This document shows positions 8,283 to 16,523 of a DNA stretch of 64,000 nucleotides, piece after piece. The stretch covers positions 1-64,000 of the forward strand of contig CAKOXP010000003.1 of NCBI GenBank assembly GCA_934130175.1, given 5' to 3'. The translations under genes were made by a program, and so were the position numbers. This DNA comes from an uncultured Bacilli bacterium (GTDB lineage Bacteria; Bacillota_I; Bacilli_A; RF39; UBA660). Numbering within the stretch: the first letter of the stretch is position 1; each line of letters starts with the position of its first letter. The notes beneath the pieces are model-generated. The model did not search any database. It worked only from the letters and a program-made list of their open reading frames with translations, and had not been told where the DNA came from.

Positions 8283-8302
8283 CATCTGGGGGGGGGTATA
8301 AT
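8272..8302 (+). promoter_or_regulatory. Promoter with a G9 tract in the spacer (candidate phase switch)
   Basis: TTGATT (8272-8277) and perfect TATAAT (8297-8302) are separated by 19 bases, of which the last nine (8288-8296) are all G. A run of nine G is exceptional in this AT-rich DNA. Slipped-strand loss of one to three G would bring the spacer to 16-18 bases, the optimum for a SigA promoter. So as written the promoter may be weak, with stronger variants expected. The layout is seen; the switching is inferred. Confidence 0.7.
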
Positions 8303-8338
8303 AGGCTTAGATATATAGTAAAATAGGTGATGTCTAGG

Positions 8339-9169
8339 ATGAAAAAGAGTATGAAAATACCACTTTTAATGGCAATAGTAACTTGCATTATTTCAATAAG
8401 TGGATCGTATGCAGCTACAAATTACGCGATAAGCGCTACAAAGATAGGTTATTCAGATAACTCTAATTTAGGAGCAGATAATGTTCAAGCAGCAATAGAT
8501 GGAACATGTACGAACTTTTCAAAAAAGTTAGAGGAATTAAAGAAAAGCATGTATCCAGTAGGAAGTATTTACATATCAACAAAACTATCTACTACAACAG
8601 CAGTTGCTGCTGCAATAGGAGGTACTTGGCAAGCATTTGGTGATGGTAAAGTTTTAAGATCATCCACTGGAACTTCTGAACAAACAGGTGGGTCAAGTGA
8701 TGTAACTTTAACAACAGCTAATTTACCAAGCCATACACATACAGTAACAGCAACTGGAACAGTTTCTTCAACATTTAAAGGTACAGCTGTAACATCAGGC
8801 AATAATAGTAAAACACCAACAGCATCCTTTGCAGGAACAAAGGGTACTACGAGTAGTGATGGAGGACACACTCATTGGTTTTCACTTGTGTCTTCTGAAG
8901 GACCAGCTGGAAGTGGATGGTTCTATGCATCATTAGGTCCTGGAACAGCATATGAAACCACATCTAGCGGAGAACACACTCATTCATTTACACCAAGTGG
9001 AACAGTGACATTATCAAATACTACTCATACACATAGTGTAACGGCAGCCGGAACAGTTTCATCGACTTTTGCAGGAACAGCTGCAACAACAACCGCAACA
9101 GGGAGTGGGACAAAGTTTAGTACAATTGATCCATATATAACAGTATACATGTATAAAAGAACTGCCTAG
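8339..9169 (+). CDS. Secreted phage-tail-collar-like protein
   Basis: 276 residues from ATG 8339; the longest frame starts at GTG 8327, but the AGGTG Shine-Dalgarno overlaps that codon. An N-terminal signal peptide (KKSMKIPLLMAIVTCIISISGSYA, cleavage near residue 24) shows that it is exported, unlike a phage virion protein. The body holds the tail-collar/short-tail-fibre signature: YPVGSIYIS, then GGTWQAFGDGKVLRSS, then LPSHTHTVT. Four HTH (His-Thr-His) motifs occur, in SHTHTV, GHTHWF, EHTHSF and THTHSV; in T4 gp12 and gp37 such HxH motifs bind metal along the fibre axis. Two near-identical repeats (TGTVSSTFKGTA and AGTVSSTFAGTA) are visible. Base composition is richer in G and C than its neighbours, which suggests transfer. 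No phage genes adjoin it. Confidence 0.85.
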   Translation: MKKSMKIPLLMAIVTCIISISGSYAATNYAISATKIGYSDNSNLGADNVQAAIDGTCTNFSKKLEELKKSMYPVGSIYISTKLSTTTAVAAAIGGTWQAFGDGKVLRSSTGTSEQTGGSSDVTLTTANLPSHTHTVTATGTVSSTFKGTAVTSGNNSKTPTASFAGTKGTTSSDGGHTHWFSLVSSEGPAGSGWFYASLGPGTAYETTSSGEHTHSFTPSGTVTLSNTTHTHSVTAAGTVSSTFAGTAATTTATGSGTKFSTIDPYITVYMYKRTA

Positions 9170-9179
9170 TTCTTTTTTT
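9155..9179 (+). terminator. Terminator of the tail-collar-like gene
   Basis: Nine-base stem AAAAGAACT (9155-9163) with AGTTCTTTT (9168-9176), loop GCCT, T run to 9179. The stop codon lies in the hairpin. Confidence 0.9.
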
Positions 9180-9214
9180 CTTTTTGGTGTATAATTATTT
9201 TAGTGGTGATAGCT

Positions 9215-10576
9215 ATGAAAAAAATATTGTTTTCAATAAAAAAGTTTTTTGCAATCCTAATTTCATTTATCTTTGGCCTTTTCCACAAATCTGTGGATAA
9301 AAATATAGAAGAAAAAGATACACATACAGATAATATTCATTCAAAGAAAAAGTATAAAGAAAATAGACTATTTTCTGAAGATGATTCAAACAGTAAAACT
9401 ATATTTTCTCCTAAAGGTAATGAAACTAAAATTTTATATTTTGCAAAAAAAGATATTCAAAAACTTATAGTTATTCAAGACTATATTATGAAGTTAGAAT
9501 ATGAAATAGAAAATTGTAATGATTTAGAAATATTGGAATACTACAAAAATCAATTAGAAAAAGAAAAAAACAATTTGAAGAGCATTACCTCTTATTATGA
9601 AAAGACAAATTTAAACAATAAAATTATTCTTGATATTAAGTCAATTGATAAAACATGTACAGATTCAATAAAAAAGTCAGAAAAAGAACTTGATAAGAAA
9701 ATATATAAATTAGAAAAAGAAGAGAAATCTCCTAAAGAATCCACAGAAACGGTGGAAAAAGCATTTGATGATAATAAAGAAGAAGAACAAAAATTAGAAG
9801 ATAAAGTGCAAAAAGAAAACTTAAAAGAAGTTGAAACACCAGAAGAAGATATAGAAAAAGAAAACAGTAACGCAGAAAAAAAGATTCTAGAAGAGATAGT
9901 AATAATTGATACTATATTAAAAGAAACTATTGAAAAAAAACAAGAAAAGCAAGTTTCTAAGAAAAAGGATACACCTAGTAGTAACAAAGTTACTAAAGAA
10001 AAGTTTGAGAATAAAATTTCACCAGAAATAGAAAATAAGAAGACAGTAAAAAATATTGAGAAAACATCAAAGAGTAGTCTTCACATCGAAGAAAAACCAA
10101 AAAAGTATAAAGTTAATAAAACGAATTTAGAAAAAAATGTTACTAAGCTTAAACTAAAAAGAAAAGTTGCTAATGTAGCAGTGATTGCAGTTATATTAGC
10201 ACAAGCTAAAGCTATTGTTGGAAGAGCAAATATTAATCAATTAATTAGTTTAAACAGTTCTTTAGTTGTAAATACTCTTCTAACCGTAAATAATCAAATT
10301 AGAAGATCAAGAAGTCTACTTGGAAGAAAGGTTAAAAAGTTAAAATTAGAAAAAGTAATTAGAAAAATTGGACCTAATCCTATTATTCAAGTTAGAGCAA
10401 TTATTGGTAATAGTTTAAGTGAACTCCGAAAATTAAAAGCTGAACTTATAGCTTTTGGGATGGAACCAGAAGTAATAGAAGCTTTAAATACAATCAATGA
10501 ATTAGAATTTGAATTACTTTCTCAAGTAAATGAACTAGAAAGTCAAAATAATTTAAATAGAAACAGAACGAGATAA
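9215..10576 (+). CDS. Lysine/glutamate-rich coiled-coil protein with N-terminal membrane anchor
   Basis: 454 residues from ATG 9215 (Shine-Dalgarno GGTGAT; the frame opens earlier at tandem GTG codons). Residues 4-24 are hydrophobic and basic, a likely anchor or uncleaved signal. Residues 30-300 are dominated by Lys, Glu, Asp and Asn with heptad-like stretches, so coiled coil or disordered. From about 300 the composition changes to a compact helical region, with KLKRKVANVAVIAVILAQAK and repeated arginine/lysine stretches (RRSRSLLGRKVKKLKLEK), ending in an amphipathic helix. I do not recognise the family. TATAAT at 9190-9195 may be its -10 box. It could link the membrane to a polyanion, but nothing proves this. 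Confidence 0.65.
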   Translation: MKKILFSIKKFFAILISFIFGLFHKSVDKNIEEKDTHTDNIHSKKKYKENRLFSEDDSNSKTIFSPKGNETKILYFAKKDIQKLIVIQDYIMKLEYEIENCNDLEILEYYKNQLEKEKNNLKSITSYYEKTNLNNKIILDIKSIDKTCTDSIKKSEKELDKKIYKLEKEEKSPKESTETVEKAFDDNKEEEQKLEDKVQKENLKEVETPEEDIEKENSNAEKKILEEIVIIDTILKETIEKKQEKQVSKKKDTPSSNKVTKEKFENKISPEIENKKTVKNIEKTSKSSLHIEEKPKKYKVNKTNLEKNVTKLKLKRKVANVAVIAVILAQAKAIVGRANINQLISLNSSLVVNTLLTVNNQIRRSRSLLGRKVKKLKLEKVIRKIGPNPIIQVRAIIGNSLSELRKLKAELIAFGMEPEVIEALNTINELEFELLSQVNELESQNNLNRNRTR

Positions 10577-10601
10577 ATATATTAGAAATGAGGTGAACTT
10601 A

Positions 10602-11858
10602 ATGAGTAAAAAGAAATCAAAAAAGAACTCAAAAATTAAAAAAATTAAAACTTGGTTTAGAAAAAATAAATTACAATTTAATTTTTCTGAAATGATGACA
10701 ATTACAGTTTTAGCTATTATGATAGGTTTTTTAATAGGTAGTAGTTCAAGTTATAATAATTCAGATATTTCTTTTAGCAAAAATTCTGCTGAATTAGAAG
10801 AATTAGTATCTACATATAATAACTTATATAATAATTATTATCAAAAAGTGGGAGAAAAAACTTTAGTTAATGCAGCCATTAAAGGAATGGTTTCTTCTCT
10901 TGATGACCCATATTCTGAAATGTTAGAAAACAGTGACTCAGAAACATTTAATGAAAAAGTAGATGGTGAATATGTTGGGATAGGAGCAACTGTTCAATAT
11001 AATGGTGAACATGTTAGTGTTATAGAAATTTCAAAATCATCTCCAGCAGAAAAAGCTGGCTTAAAAGTTAATGATGAATTATTAGAAGTAGATGGTAAAA
11101 GTATTTTGAATATGGAACTTAGTAAAATAAGTAACTTAATAAAAGGAAAAAGTGGGACTAATGTTAAATTAAAAATTAAAAGAGATGATAAAGAAGAAGA
11201 AATTACAATCAAAAGAGGTAAGGTTGTTATTCCAAGTGTATCGTCAAAAGTGATTAAGAAAAATGATAAAAAGGTAGGTTATATATCTATTGGGATATTT
11301 TCAGCAAACACAGCAAAGCAATTTGAGAAACATTTGAAGAAATTGGAATCTAAAAACATAGATTCATTAATAATAGATGTTAGAAGTAATCCTGGCGGTC
11401 ATTTACTACAGGTTACAGATATTATTGAATTATTTACTAAGAAAAACGAAGTAATTTATCGAATAGAAAAGAAAAATGTTGTGAAAAAAATAAAAGATAA
11501 AACAATAACTTCTAGAGATTATGATATTGTTGTTTTAATAAATGGTGAAAGTGCCTCAGCATCAGAAATTTTAGCTTCAGCAATGAAAGAAACTTACAAG
11601 GCAAAACTCGTTGGTACAACTACTTATGGTAAAGGAAGTGTCCAAACTGCATATACTTTAGAAAGTGGAGCAACCTTAAAATATACAATTCAAAGTTGGT
11701 TAACAGCAAAAGGAAATAGTATTAATAAAGTTGGTGTAAAACCAAATTATGAAGTTAAATTAGATGACAAATATTATGAGAATCCAACAGAAGAAAATGA
11801 TAATCAATTAAATAAAGCTTTAGAATTATTAACAAATAAAGAGGAAAAAACTAAGTAA
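10602..11858 (+). CDS. S41 C-terminal processing peptidase (CtpA/CtpB type)
   Basis: 418 residues from ATG 10602, seven bases after GAGGTGA. Order of parts: lysine-rich N-terminus, one membrane helix (ITVLAIMIGFLIGSSSS, about 28-46), a helical segment, a PDZ domain (KSSPAEKAGLKVNDELLEVDG, about 145-225), and the S41 protease core. The catalytic serine lies in NGESASASEILA near residue 325, and the lysine in TTYGKGSVQTAY near 350. CtpB homologues cut signalling proteins outside the membrane, for example SpoIVFA during sporulation in Bacillus subtilis. The substrate here is unknown; the presence of sporulation genes elsewhere in the window makes such a role possible. Confidence 0.93.
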   Translation: MSKKKSKKNSKIKKIKTWFRKNKLQFNFSEMMTITVLAIMIGFLIGSSSSYNNSDISFSKNSAELEELVSTYNNLYNNYYQKVGEKTLVNAAIKGMVSSLDDPYSEMLENSDSETFNEKVDGEYVGIGATVQYNGEHVSVIEISKSSPAEKAGLKVNDELLEVDGKSILNMELSKISNLIKGKSGTNVKLKIKRDDKEEEITIKRGKVVIPSVSSKVIKKNDKKVGYISIGIFSANTAKQFEKHLKKLESKNIDSLIIDVRSNPGGHLLQVTDIIELFTKKNEVIYRIEKKNVVKKIKDKTITSRDYDIVVLINGESASASEILASAMKETYKAKLVGTTTYGKGSVQTAYTLESGATLKYTIQSWLTAKGNSINKVGVKPNYEVKLDDKYYENPTEENDNQLNKALELLTNKEEKTK

Positions 11859-11870
11859 TTTCCTCTTTTT
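11838..11870. terminator. Shared terminator between ctp-like and sortase genes
   Basis: Ten-base stem AAAGAGGAAA (11838-11847) with TTTCCTCTTT (11859-11868). T runs follow on the plus strand, and the mirrored A run serves the minus strand. The two genes converge and overlap by eight bases inside it. Confidence 0.85.
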
Positions 11871-12414
11871 GTATGAGATTAGAATTAACTATTAATTGCT
11901 TTTTAGAATCTTTCTTACTACAAGTAGTTAGCACTAATTGATTATCACTCGATTTGGTAATTTCAATATCACCATCTTTTTCTTCCTCAAAAATTTTATC
12001 AACTAAATAATGATAATTAATATTATTATACTTAAAAATAATTTCATCATTGACCTTTAACTTGTCTAAATCATTAAAGTAAGCAATATCACCAGTACCA
12101 GAATGAGCTGCTAAAAAGATGGTTCCTTTATTATCAGTTGGTAAGCTACTACCTTCTAAAATAGTAACATTTTCCTCAACATTATTATTTGGAGAATTAA
12201 TATCATATAATGCTTGATCTAGTTTAATTTTTTCTATTATTAATCTTCCAATAGGAATAATCTTAGGACTAACATTCTTATTAAAAACTCTATTAGTTGA
12301 AATAGAACTTGTTTTAGAAATTGGTTTAGAATTCATCTTAGGCGTTGTATTTATAAATATCATAATAATTATCCCCAAAATAACAGTACTAACAAAATAC
12401 CATTTTCTTGACAT
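11851..12414 (-). CDS. Sortase dedicated to the adjacent adhesin
   Basis: 187 residues. An N-terminal membrane helix (FVSTVILGIIIMIFI) is followed by the sortase beta barrel. The catalytic histidine is His104 in LAAHSG and the cysteine is Cys165 in LTTCSKK. The catalytic arginine normally found in the strand after the cysteine (pattern RLIV) reads KQLIV here, so that position appears to be Gln173. Nearby lysines could substitute. The gene begins 26 bases inside the adhesin's end, with GGGATT as Shine-Dalgarno, so the pair is coupled. It most likely anchors that adhesin to the cell wall by way of an unusual sorting signal. The sortase class is not certain. Confidence 0.88.
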   Translation of the reverse strand: MSRKWYFVSTVILGIIIMIFINTTPKMNSKPISKTSSISTNRVFNKNVSPKIIPIGRLIIEKIKLDQALYDINSPNNNVEENVTILEGSSLPTDNKGTIFLAAHSGTGDIAYFNDLDKLKVNDEIIFKYNNINYHYLVDKIFEEEKDGDIEITKSSDNQLVLTTCSKKDSKKQLIVNSNLIQKEEIT

Positions 12415-13828
12415 AAATTAATCCCATTAAAATTAACAAAATTAAGTTGTAATTATTTTCTTCATGATAAGTATTAGGTACCTTAATTTTATAGTCATAC
12501 AATTCTTTTGTTAACTTAATATTATCTAAGACATCTATATTAAAATCATCAATTAAATTATAACCAGCAGTTGTATTTCTTTGTTTTATTAAATATTTTC
12601 CATATGGTAGCTTAATCTTAGCGATACCATTTTTATCAGTTGTAATAGTATCATATAGATTATTATTACTATCTATAATATCAAAACCAATGCCTTCTTC
12701 TTTTGAAAAACTATTACTATCTTCAATATACTTAATTAATTCTATCTCTTTTTCAATAACCTTATTCTCAAGTTCAATACTAATAACTGGATTATTTTTA
12801 TCTATATTTATTTCATAAATTTTATCATCAAGTTGATAGCCAATACCTGCTTCTATTTCTTTAAGATAGTATTTTCCAAAATCAAGATTTTCAATACTAG
12901 CTTTCATATTCTTAGAAATTACAAGTTCACCTATTTTGTTTTTATCTTTATCAAGCAATTCATATTTAGCTTTCTCTAGCCTAGCTTCTCCTCTTGGTGT
13001 AGTATTTTTATTGTCACTATCAATTTTAGTTATTTCTAATTTTGTTTTAACAACATTAATATTCAAGTAAATGTCTAGTTGTTCTAAATCTCCACTAGTA
13101 GCCATATTTTGACTATCAGGTGAATTATAAAAAAATGGAATTTGAGTAGTTCTAACTTCTTTTCTATATAGATGAATTCTATTATTACCTTCATCTAAAT
13201 CTTTGATAATTAGATTATTACCATCTATAGTGACTTTATCTGAGTCAGATTTATATCTAGATAAGACATTATTAGTATCTGTAAGTGTTAAATCTTTTCC
13301 CTTTACTATATCTATATTTGTATTAGCAATACTAGGAATAGTATAATACTCATTTATTAAAGAATTAATTTCTGCTATTTCACTTTCAAATCTAGTAATT
13401 CTAGGACCATTTAGACCATTAGTAAAATAATAATCTCCTGTAGGATCAGCTACTTGCCATACCATAAACTGTGTAATCGCATACCACTTTTTATCATAGT
13501 GGGTACCATATAAATATCCAAAATTAATAATTGCTTGTATTCTTTTCATTTGTTCACTTGATAAATTATCAGCAGTTAAACTTAATGTATAAGAACCATT
13601 TTCGTTAAACATGGCGAAAGGTTCAATACAATAAGCTTCCTTGTTCCTATTAGTCATATTGAAAAATCTGGCTCTTTGATAATACTTAACCCCTCCTTTC
13701 TCTTTTGTCATATAAATATCTCCTATGTAATCTCCTTCATAGAAGGTATTTGTTGCAGCACTAACATTTATTAAAGACAAAATATTAGTAGCTAAAATTG
13801 TCATTAAGAAAACAAATATTTTTTTCAT
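12389..13828 (-). CDS. Thioester-domain surface adhesin with SpaA/CnaB repeats
   Basis: 479 residues. Signal peptide (about 1-25) and then a thioester domain: Cys67 in AYCIEPF and Gln120 in YAITQFMVWQV are placed as in Gram-positive TED adhesins, where they form an internal Cys-Gln thioester that can bond covalently to host surfaces. A linker region (130-255) follows, then two SpaA/CnaB-like domains (about 258-350 and 355-430). The first keeps the YYLKEIEAGIGY motif with its glutamate; the second reads YLIKQRNTTAGY, with Gln at the matching place, so its isopeptide bond is doubtful. The C-terminus has VPNTY (450-454), a hydrophobic segment and KK, a non-standard sorting signal. AGGAGG lies before the start; sortase gene overlaps the end. 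Confidence 0.88.
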   Translation of the reverse strand: MKKIFVFLMTILATNILSLINVSAATNTFYEGDYIGDIYMTKEKGGVKYYQRARFFNMTNRNKEAYCIEPFAMFNENGSYTLSLTADNLSSEQMKRIQAIINFGYLYGTHYDKKWYAITQFMVWQVADPTGDYYFTNGLNGPRITRFESEIAEINSLINEYYTIPSIANTNIDIVKGKDLTLTDTNNVLSRYKSDSDKVTIDGNNLIIKDLDEGNNRIHLYRKEVRTTQIPFFYNSPDSQNMATSGDLEQLDIYLNINVVKTKLEITKIDSDNKNTTPRGEARLEKAKYELLDKDKNKIGELVISKNMKASIENLDFGKYYLKEIEAGIGYQLDDKIYEINIDKNNPVISIELENKVIEKEIELIKYIEDSNSFSKEEGIGFDIIDSNNNLYDTITTDKNGIAKIKLPYGKYLIKQRNTTAGYNLIDDFNIDVLDNIKLTKELYDYKIKVPNTYHEENNYNLILLILMGLIYVKKMVFC

Positions 13829-13859
13829 CTAATTCCTCCTTTTTTTCTTAATGCTTAAG

Positions 13860-13888
13860 AATATAAACTAACTTTAAAATGTTTTCAA
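13860..13888 (-). promoter_or_regulatory. SigA promoter of the adhesin-sortase operon
   Basis: On the minus strand TTGAAA (13888-13883), exactly 17 bases, TATATT (13865-13860). Confidence 0.8.
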
Positions 13889-14023
13889 ATCGAAGAAATT
13901 ACTAATTTAAGAATCTTTTTTTGGCAAATTTTTAAATTCAGCTAAGAAATTATTAAAATTGGAATAGTTATGTCTATTGAAAAAATAAGTTTCATAGTTT
14001 TTAAAATTTTTTTCTAATTCTTA

Positions 14024-14064
14024 AATTATCGATAATTGACAAAAGAAAGTAATAAAATTATAAT
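14024..14064 (+). promoter_or_regulatory. Consensus fhs promoter with a palindrome over the -35 box
   Basis: TTGACA (14036-14041), 17-base spacer, TATAAT (14059-14064): a perfect SigA consensus. A 14-base perfect palindrome, AATTATCGATAATT (14024-14037), overlaps the first bases of the -35 box and could be an operator. No repressor is identifiable from the window. Confidence 0.8.
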
Positions 14065-14085
14065 GAGATTACTGGAGGGGATAAG

Positions 14086-15666
14086 ATGAGTGATTTAGAT
14101 ATTGAAAAAAGTGTTGTAAAGAAAAATATTATTGATGTGGCATCAAAACTTGGTCTAACTTCTGATGATTTGATTCTATACGGAAAAGATAAAGCTAAAA
14201 TAATTGTTGATAACGATTTAAAAAAAGGAAAACTAATTTTAGTTACAGCTATTAATCCAACTCCATATGGGGAAGGAAAAACTACTGTTAGTATTGGACT
14301 AAATGATGGCCTAAATTTATTAAATAAAAAATCAGTTGCAGTATTAAGAGAACCATCTATGGGGCCAGTATTTGGACTTAAAGGAGGCGCTACTGGAGGA
14401 GGATATTCTCAAATAATTCCATCTAACGATATAAATCTTCATTTTACTGGGGATATTCATGCGATTACTTCAGCAAATAATTTACTATCTGCTTCTATTG
14501 ACAATCATATTTATAACGGTAATAGTCTTCAAATAGCTAAAATTTTATTTAATAGATGTTTAGACGTTAATGATAGAAGTCTAAGAAAGGTTGACTTAGG
14601 TAATTATTCTACATCTTTTGATATAACAGCAGCAAGTGAGATAATGAGTGTTTTTTGCCTATCAAAAGATTTATCTGATTTAGAAGCTAATTTAGGAAAC
14701 ATTGTTATAGGTACGAGAAGTGATAATAGTTTTGTATTTGCAAAAGATCTAAAAATAGAAAAAGCTCTTACTGCTATATTAAAAGATGCATTTTATCCTA
14801 ACCTTGTACAATCATTAGAAAATAATCCAGTTATAGTTCATGGTGGACCTTTTGCTAATATTTCTATAGGATGCAATAGTATCAAAGCAACTAACTTAGG
14901 ATTAAGTTTAGCTGATTATGTTGTAACAGAAGCAGGATTTGGAGCTGATTTAGGAGCAGAAAAATTCTTTGATATTAAATGTAGAAAAATAGCTAAAAAA
15001 CCAGATTGCATTGTTTTAACTGTAACAATACGTGCCTTAAAATATTATGGAAGTACAGACTTACAACAAGGAATTAATAACTTAGTGATTCATATCAAAA
15101 ACTTAAAGAAGAATAATACCAATATAGTAGTTGCTTTAAATAAATTTGAAGATGATAAAGATGAAGATATTAAGTTTGTTGAAGAAATTTGTTCTTTACA
15201 AAAGGTTGGTTTTTCTTCTATTACGTCTTATAAAGATGGTGGCAAAGGCGCTACTGATTTAGCAAATACAGTTTTAAAGTCCTTAGAAAATGAAAATAAC
15301 TTCAATTATTTATATAATTTAGAAGATACTATTTTTGAAAAAATGCAAAAACTAGCTTCTATATATCAAGCTAGTGGAGTAGATTACAGCGCTAAAGCCT
15401 TAGAAAAAATAAAACTTTTAGAGAAAAATAGTCTATCTTATCTTCCAATATGTGTAGCTAAAACACAATATTCAATATCAGATGATAAAAATAGATTGCT
15501 TATAAATGATAGTTATAATATTCATGTAGAAGATATAAAATTATATAATGGAGCAGGTTTTATAACTGTGTATTTATCAAAAATTTTAACTATGCCAGGG
15601 CTTTCTAAAAATCCTAATTATGAAAATATACAAATCATTGATGGAAATATAGTTGGTATCAAATAA
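14086..15666 (+). CDS. fhs: Formate-tetrahydrofolate ligase
   Basis: 526 residues, about 30 fewer than the usual 556, with the loss spread over the length. The ATP-binding P-loop is in NPTPYGEGKTT (about 57-67), followed by conserved REPSMGPVFGLKGGATGGGY and NLHFTGDIHAI. It makes 10-formyl-THF from formate, THF and ATP, feeding purine and one-carbon metabolism. Start ATG 14086 has GGAGGGGAT before it. It stands alone behind a consensus promoter and ends at a terminator shared with the convergent gene. Confidence 0.95.
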   Translation: MSDLDIEKSVVKKNIIDVASKLGLTSDDLILYGKDKAKIIVDNDLKKGKLILVTAINPTPYGEGKTTVSIGLNDGLNLLNKKSVAVLREPSMGPVFGLKGGATGGGYSQIIPSNDINLHFTGDIHAITSANNLLSASIDNHIYNGNSLQIAKILFNRCLDVNDRSLRKVDLGNYSTSFDITAASEIMSVFCLSKDLSDLEANLGNIVIGTRSDNSFVFAKDLKIEKALTAILKDAFYPNLVQSLENNPVIVHGGPFANISIGCNSIKATNLGLSLADYVVTEAGFGADLGAEKFFDIKCRKIAKKPDCIVLTVTIRALKYYGSTDLQQGINNLVIHIKNLKKNNTNIVVALNKFEDDKDEDIKFVEEICSLQKVGFSSITSYKDGGKGATDLANTVLKSLENENNFNYLYNLEDTIFEKMQKLASIYQASGVDYSAKALEKIKLLEKNSLSYLPICVAKTQYSISDDKNRLLINDSYNIHVEDIKLYNGAGFITVYLSKILTMPGLSKNPNYENIQIIDGNIVGIK

Positions 15667-15692
15667 AAAAATTCCTAGTTTTAGGAATTTTT
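15667..15692. terminator. Bidirectional terminator after fhs
   Basis: Ten-base stem AAAAATTCCT (15667-15676) with AGGAATTTTT (15683-15692), six-base loop; serves fhs and the convergent secreted-protein gene. Confidence 0.85.
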
Positions 15693-16385
15693 ATTTGTAT
15701 TGATATTAGTATTACTATCATCTTTATTAACTGTATTATCTTTTATTGTTGAATCATTAGTAGTAGTACCAAATTTTGGTTCATAAATAGTTATTGTATT
15801 TGTATATAATTTTCCATTATAACTAATAGAATATAAATATCTTCCAGGTTTTGTTACATCAACATTGCTAATATCAAGTCTAACAGCAGCAACCACTTCA
15901 GGTGCTAATTGTTCTTTGATGTATGTTGTAACATCAAGAGATAGTTTAGTATTTGTTTCAAATGATAATGATTTTAATGTCATTATATCAACTTGAGGAA
16001 GAGCTTTTGCCTTTACATTAACTGTTCCATTATAAATCTTTTTATTATATGTAATAGTATAAGTATAACTACCAACTTGATTAACATTTACATTTGATGT
16101 ATCTAATTTTAATCTATTTATAATACTTGTATCAATATCATTTGGAGTTTTTAAATAATCTTTAGCATTAGTACTTAAAGGATTATTAACTTCAACATTA
16201 ATATCTGCAAGCTTTATTTCATTACTTTTACAAAAAGATACTTGCTTTTGAGTAACGCTTAGTTTAACAACACTGTTTGTCTCAGTATTAGCTGCAAGTT
16301 TAGGTATTGCAACCCCACTTGTTATGCATAATACACCCAAGAAAGCAAAGGATCCTGATACGAAATAATTAAAGGAATTTTTCAT
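15681..16385 (-). CDS. Secreted protein with two Ig-like repeats
   Basis: 234 residues. A signal peptide (about 1-32, ending near IPKLAANT) is followed by two related beta-sandwich repeats. Each ends in the same pattern: LDTSNVNVNQVGSYTYTITY in the first and LDISNVDVTKPGRYLYSISY in the second, the hallmark of bacterial Ig-like (big/HYR-type) modules. The last 30 residues are Asn, Thr, Asp and Ser rich and disordered. No sorting signal or lipobox is present, so it may be secreted free or bind the wall. Shine-Dalgarno AGGAG stands before ATG. Function unknown; a structural surface role is likely. Confidence 0.75.
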   Translation of the reverse strand: MKNSFNYFVSGSFAFLGVLCITSGVAIPKLAANTETNSVVKLSVTQKQVSFCKSNEIKLADINVEVNNPLSTNAKDYLKTPNDIDTSIINRLKLDTSNVNVNQVGSYTYTITYNKKIYNGTVNVKAKALPQVDIMTLKSLSFETNTKLSLDVTTYIKEQLAPEVVAAVRLDISNVDVTKPGRYLYSISYNGKLYTNTITIYEPKFGTTTNDSTIKDNTVNKDDSNTNINTNKNS

Positions 16386-16408
16386 TTTATCTCCTACCTT
16401 CTATATAG

Positions 16409-16437
16409 AGTATAACAAAGCGTTTAAATATATTCAA
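16409..16437 (-). promoter_or_regulatory. SigA promoter of the Ig-like secreted protein
   Basis: Minus strand TTGAAT (16437-16432), 17 bases, TATACT (16414-16409). Confidence 0.75.
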
Positions 16438-16477
16438 GAAATATTTAAAAAATTAGTGAAAATAAAGTCGAAATATG

Positions 16478-16506
16478 TTGAAAAATAACACTTTATGAAA
16501 TATACT
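16478..16506 (+). promoter_or_regulatory. SigA promoter of the nfeD operon
   Basis: TTGAAA (16478-16483), 17 bases, TATACT (16501-16506), 17 bases before the nfeD start codon. Confidence 0.8.
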
Positions 16507-16523
16507 AAAGGGGAGGTGAGAGA

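Noticed and set aside
8339..9169. Prophage
   Set aside because: Only one tail-like gene is present, it has a secretion signal, and no capsid, portal, terminase, integrase or lysis genes are found nearby.
9595..9987. 130-residue minus-strand frame inside the coiled-coil gene
   Set aside because: Serine/phenylalanine/leucine-rich reverse reading of a Lys/Glu-rich gene, with no ribosome-binding site.
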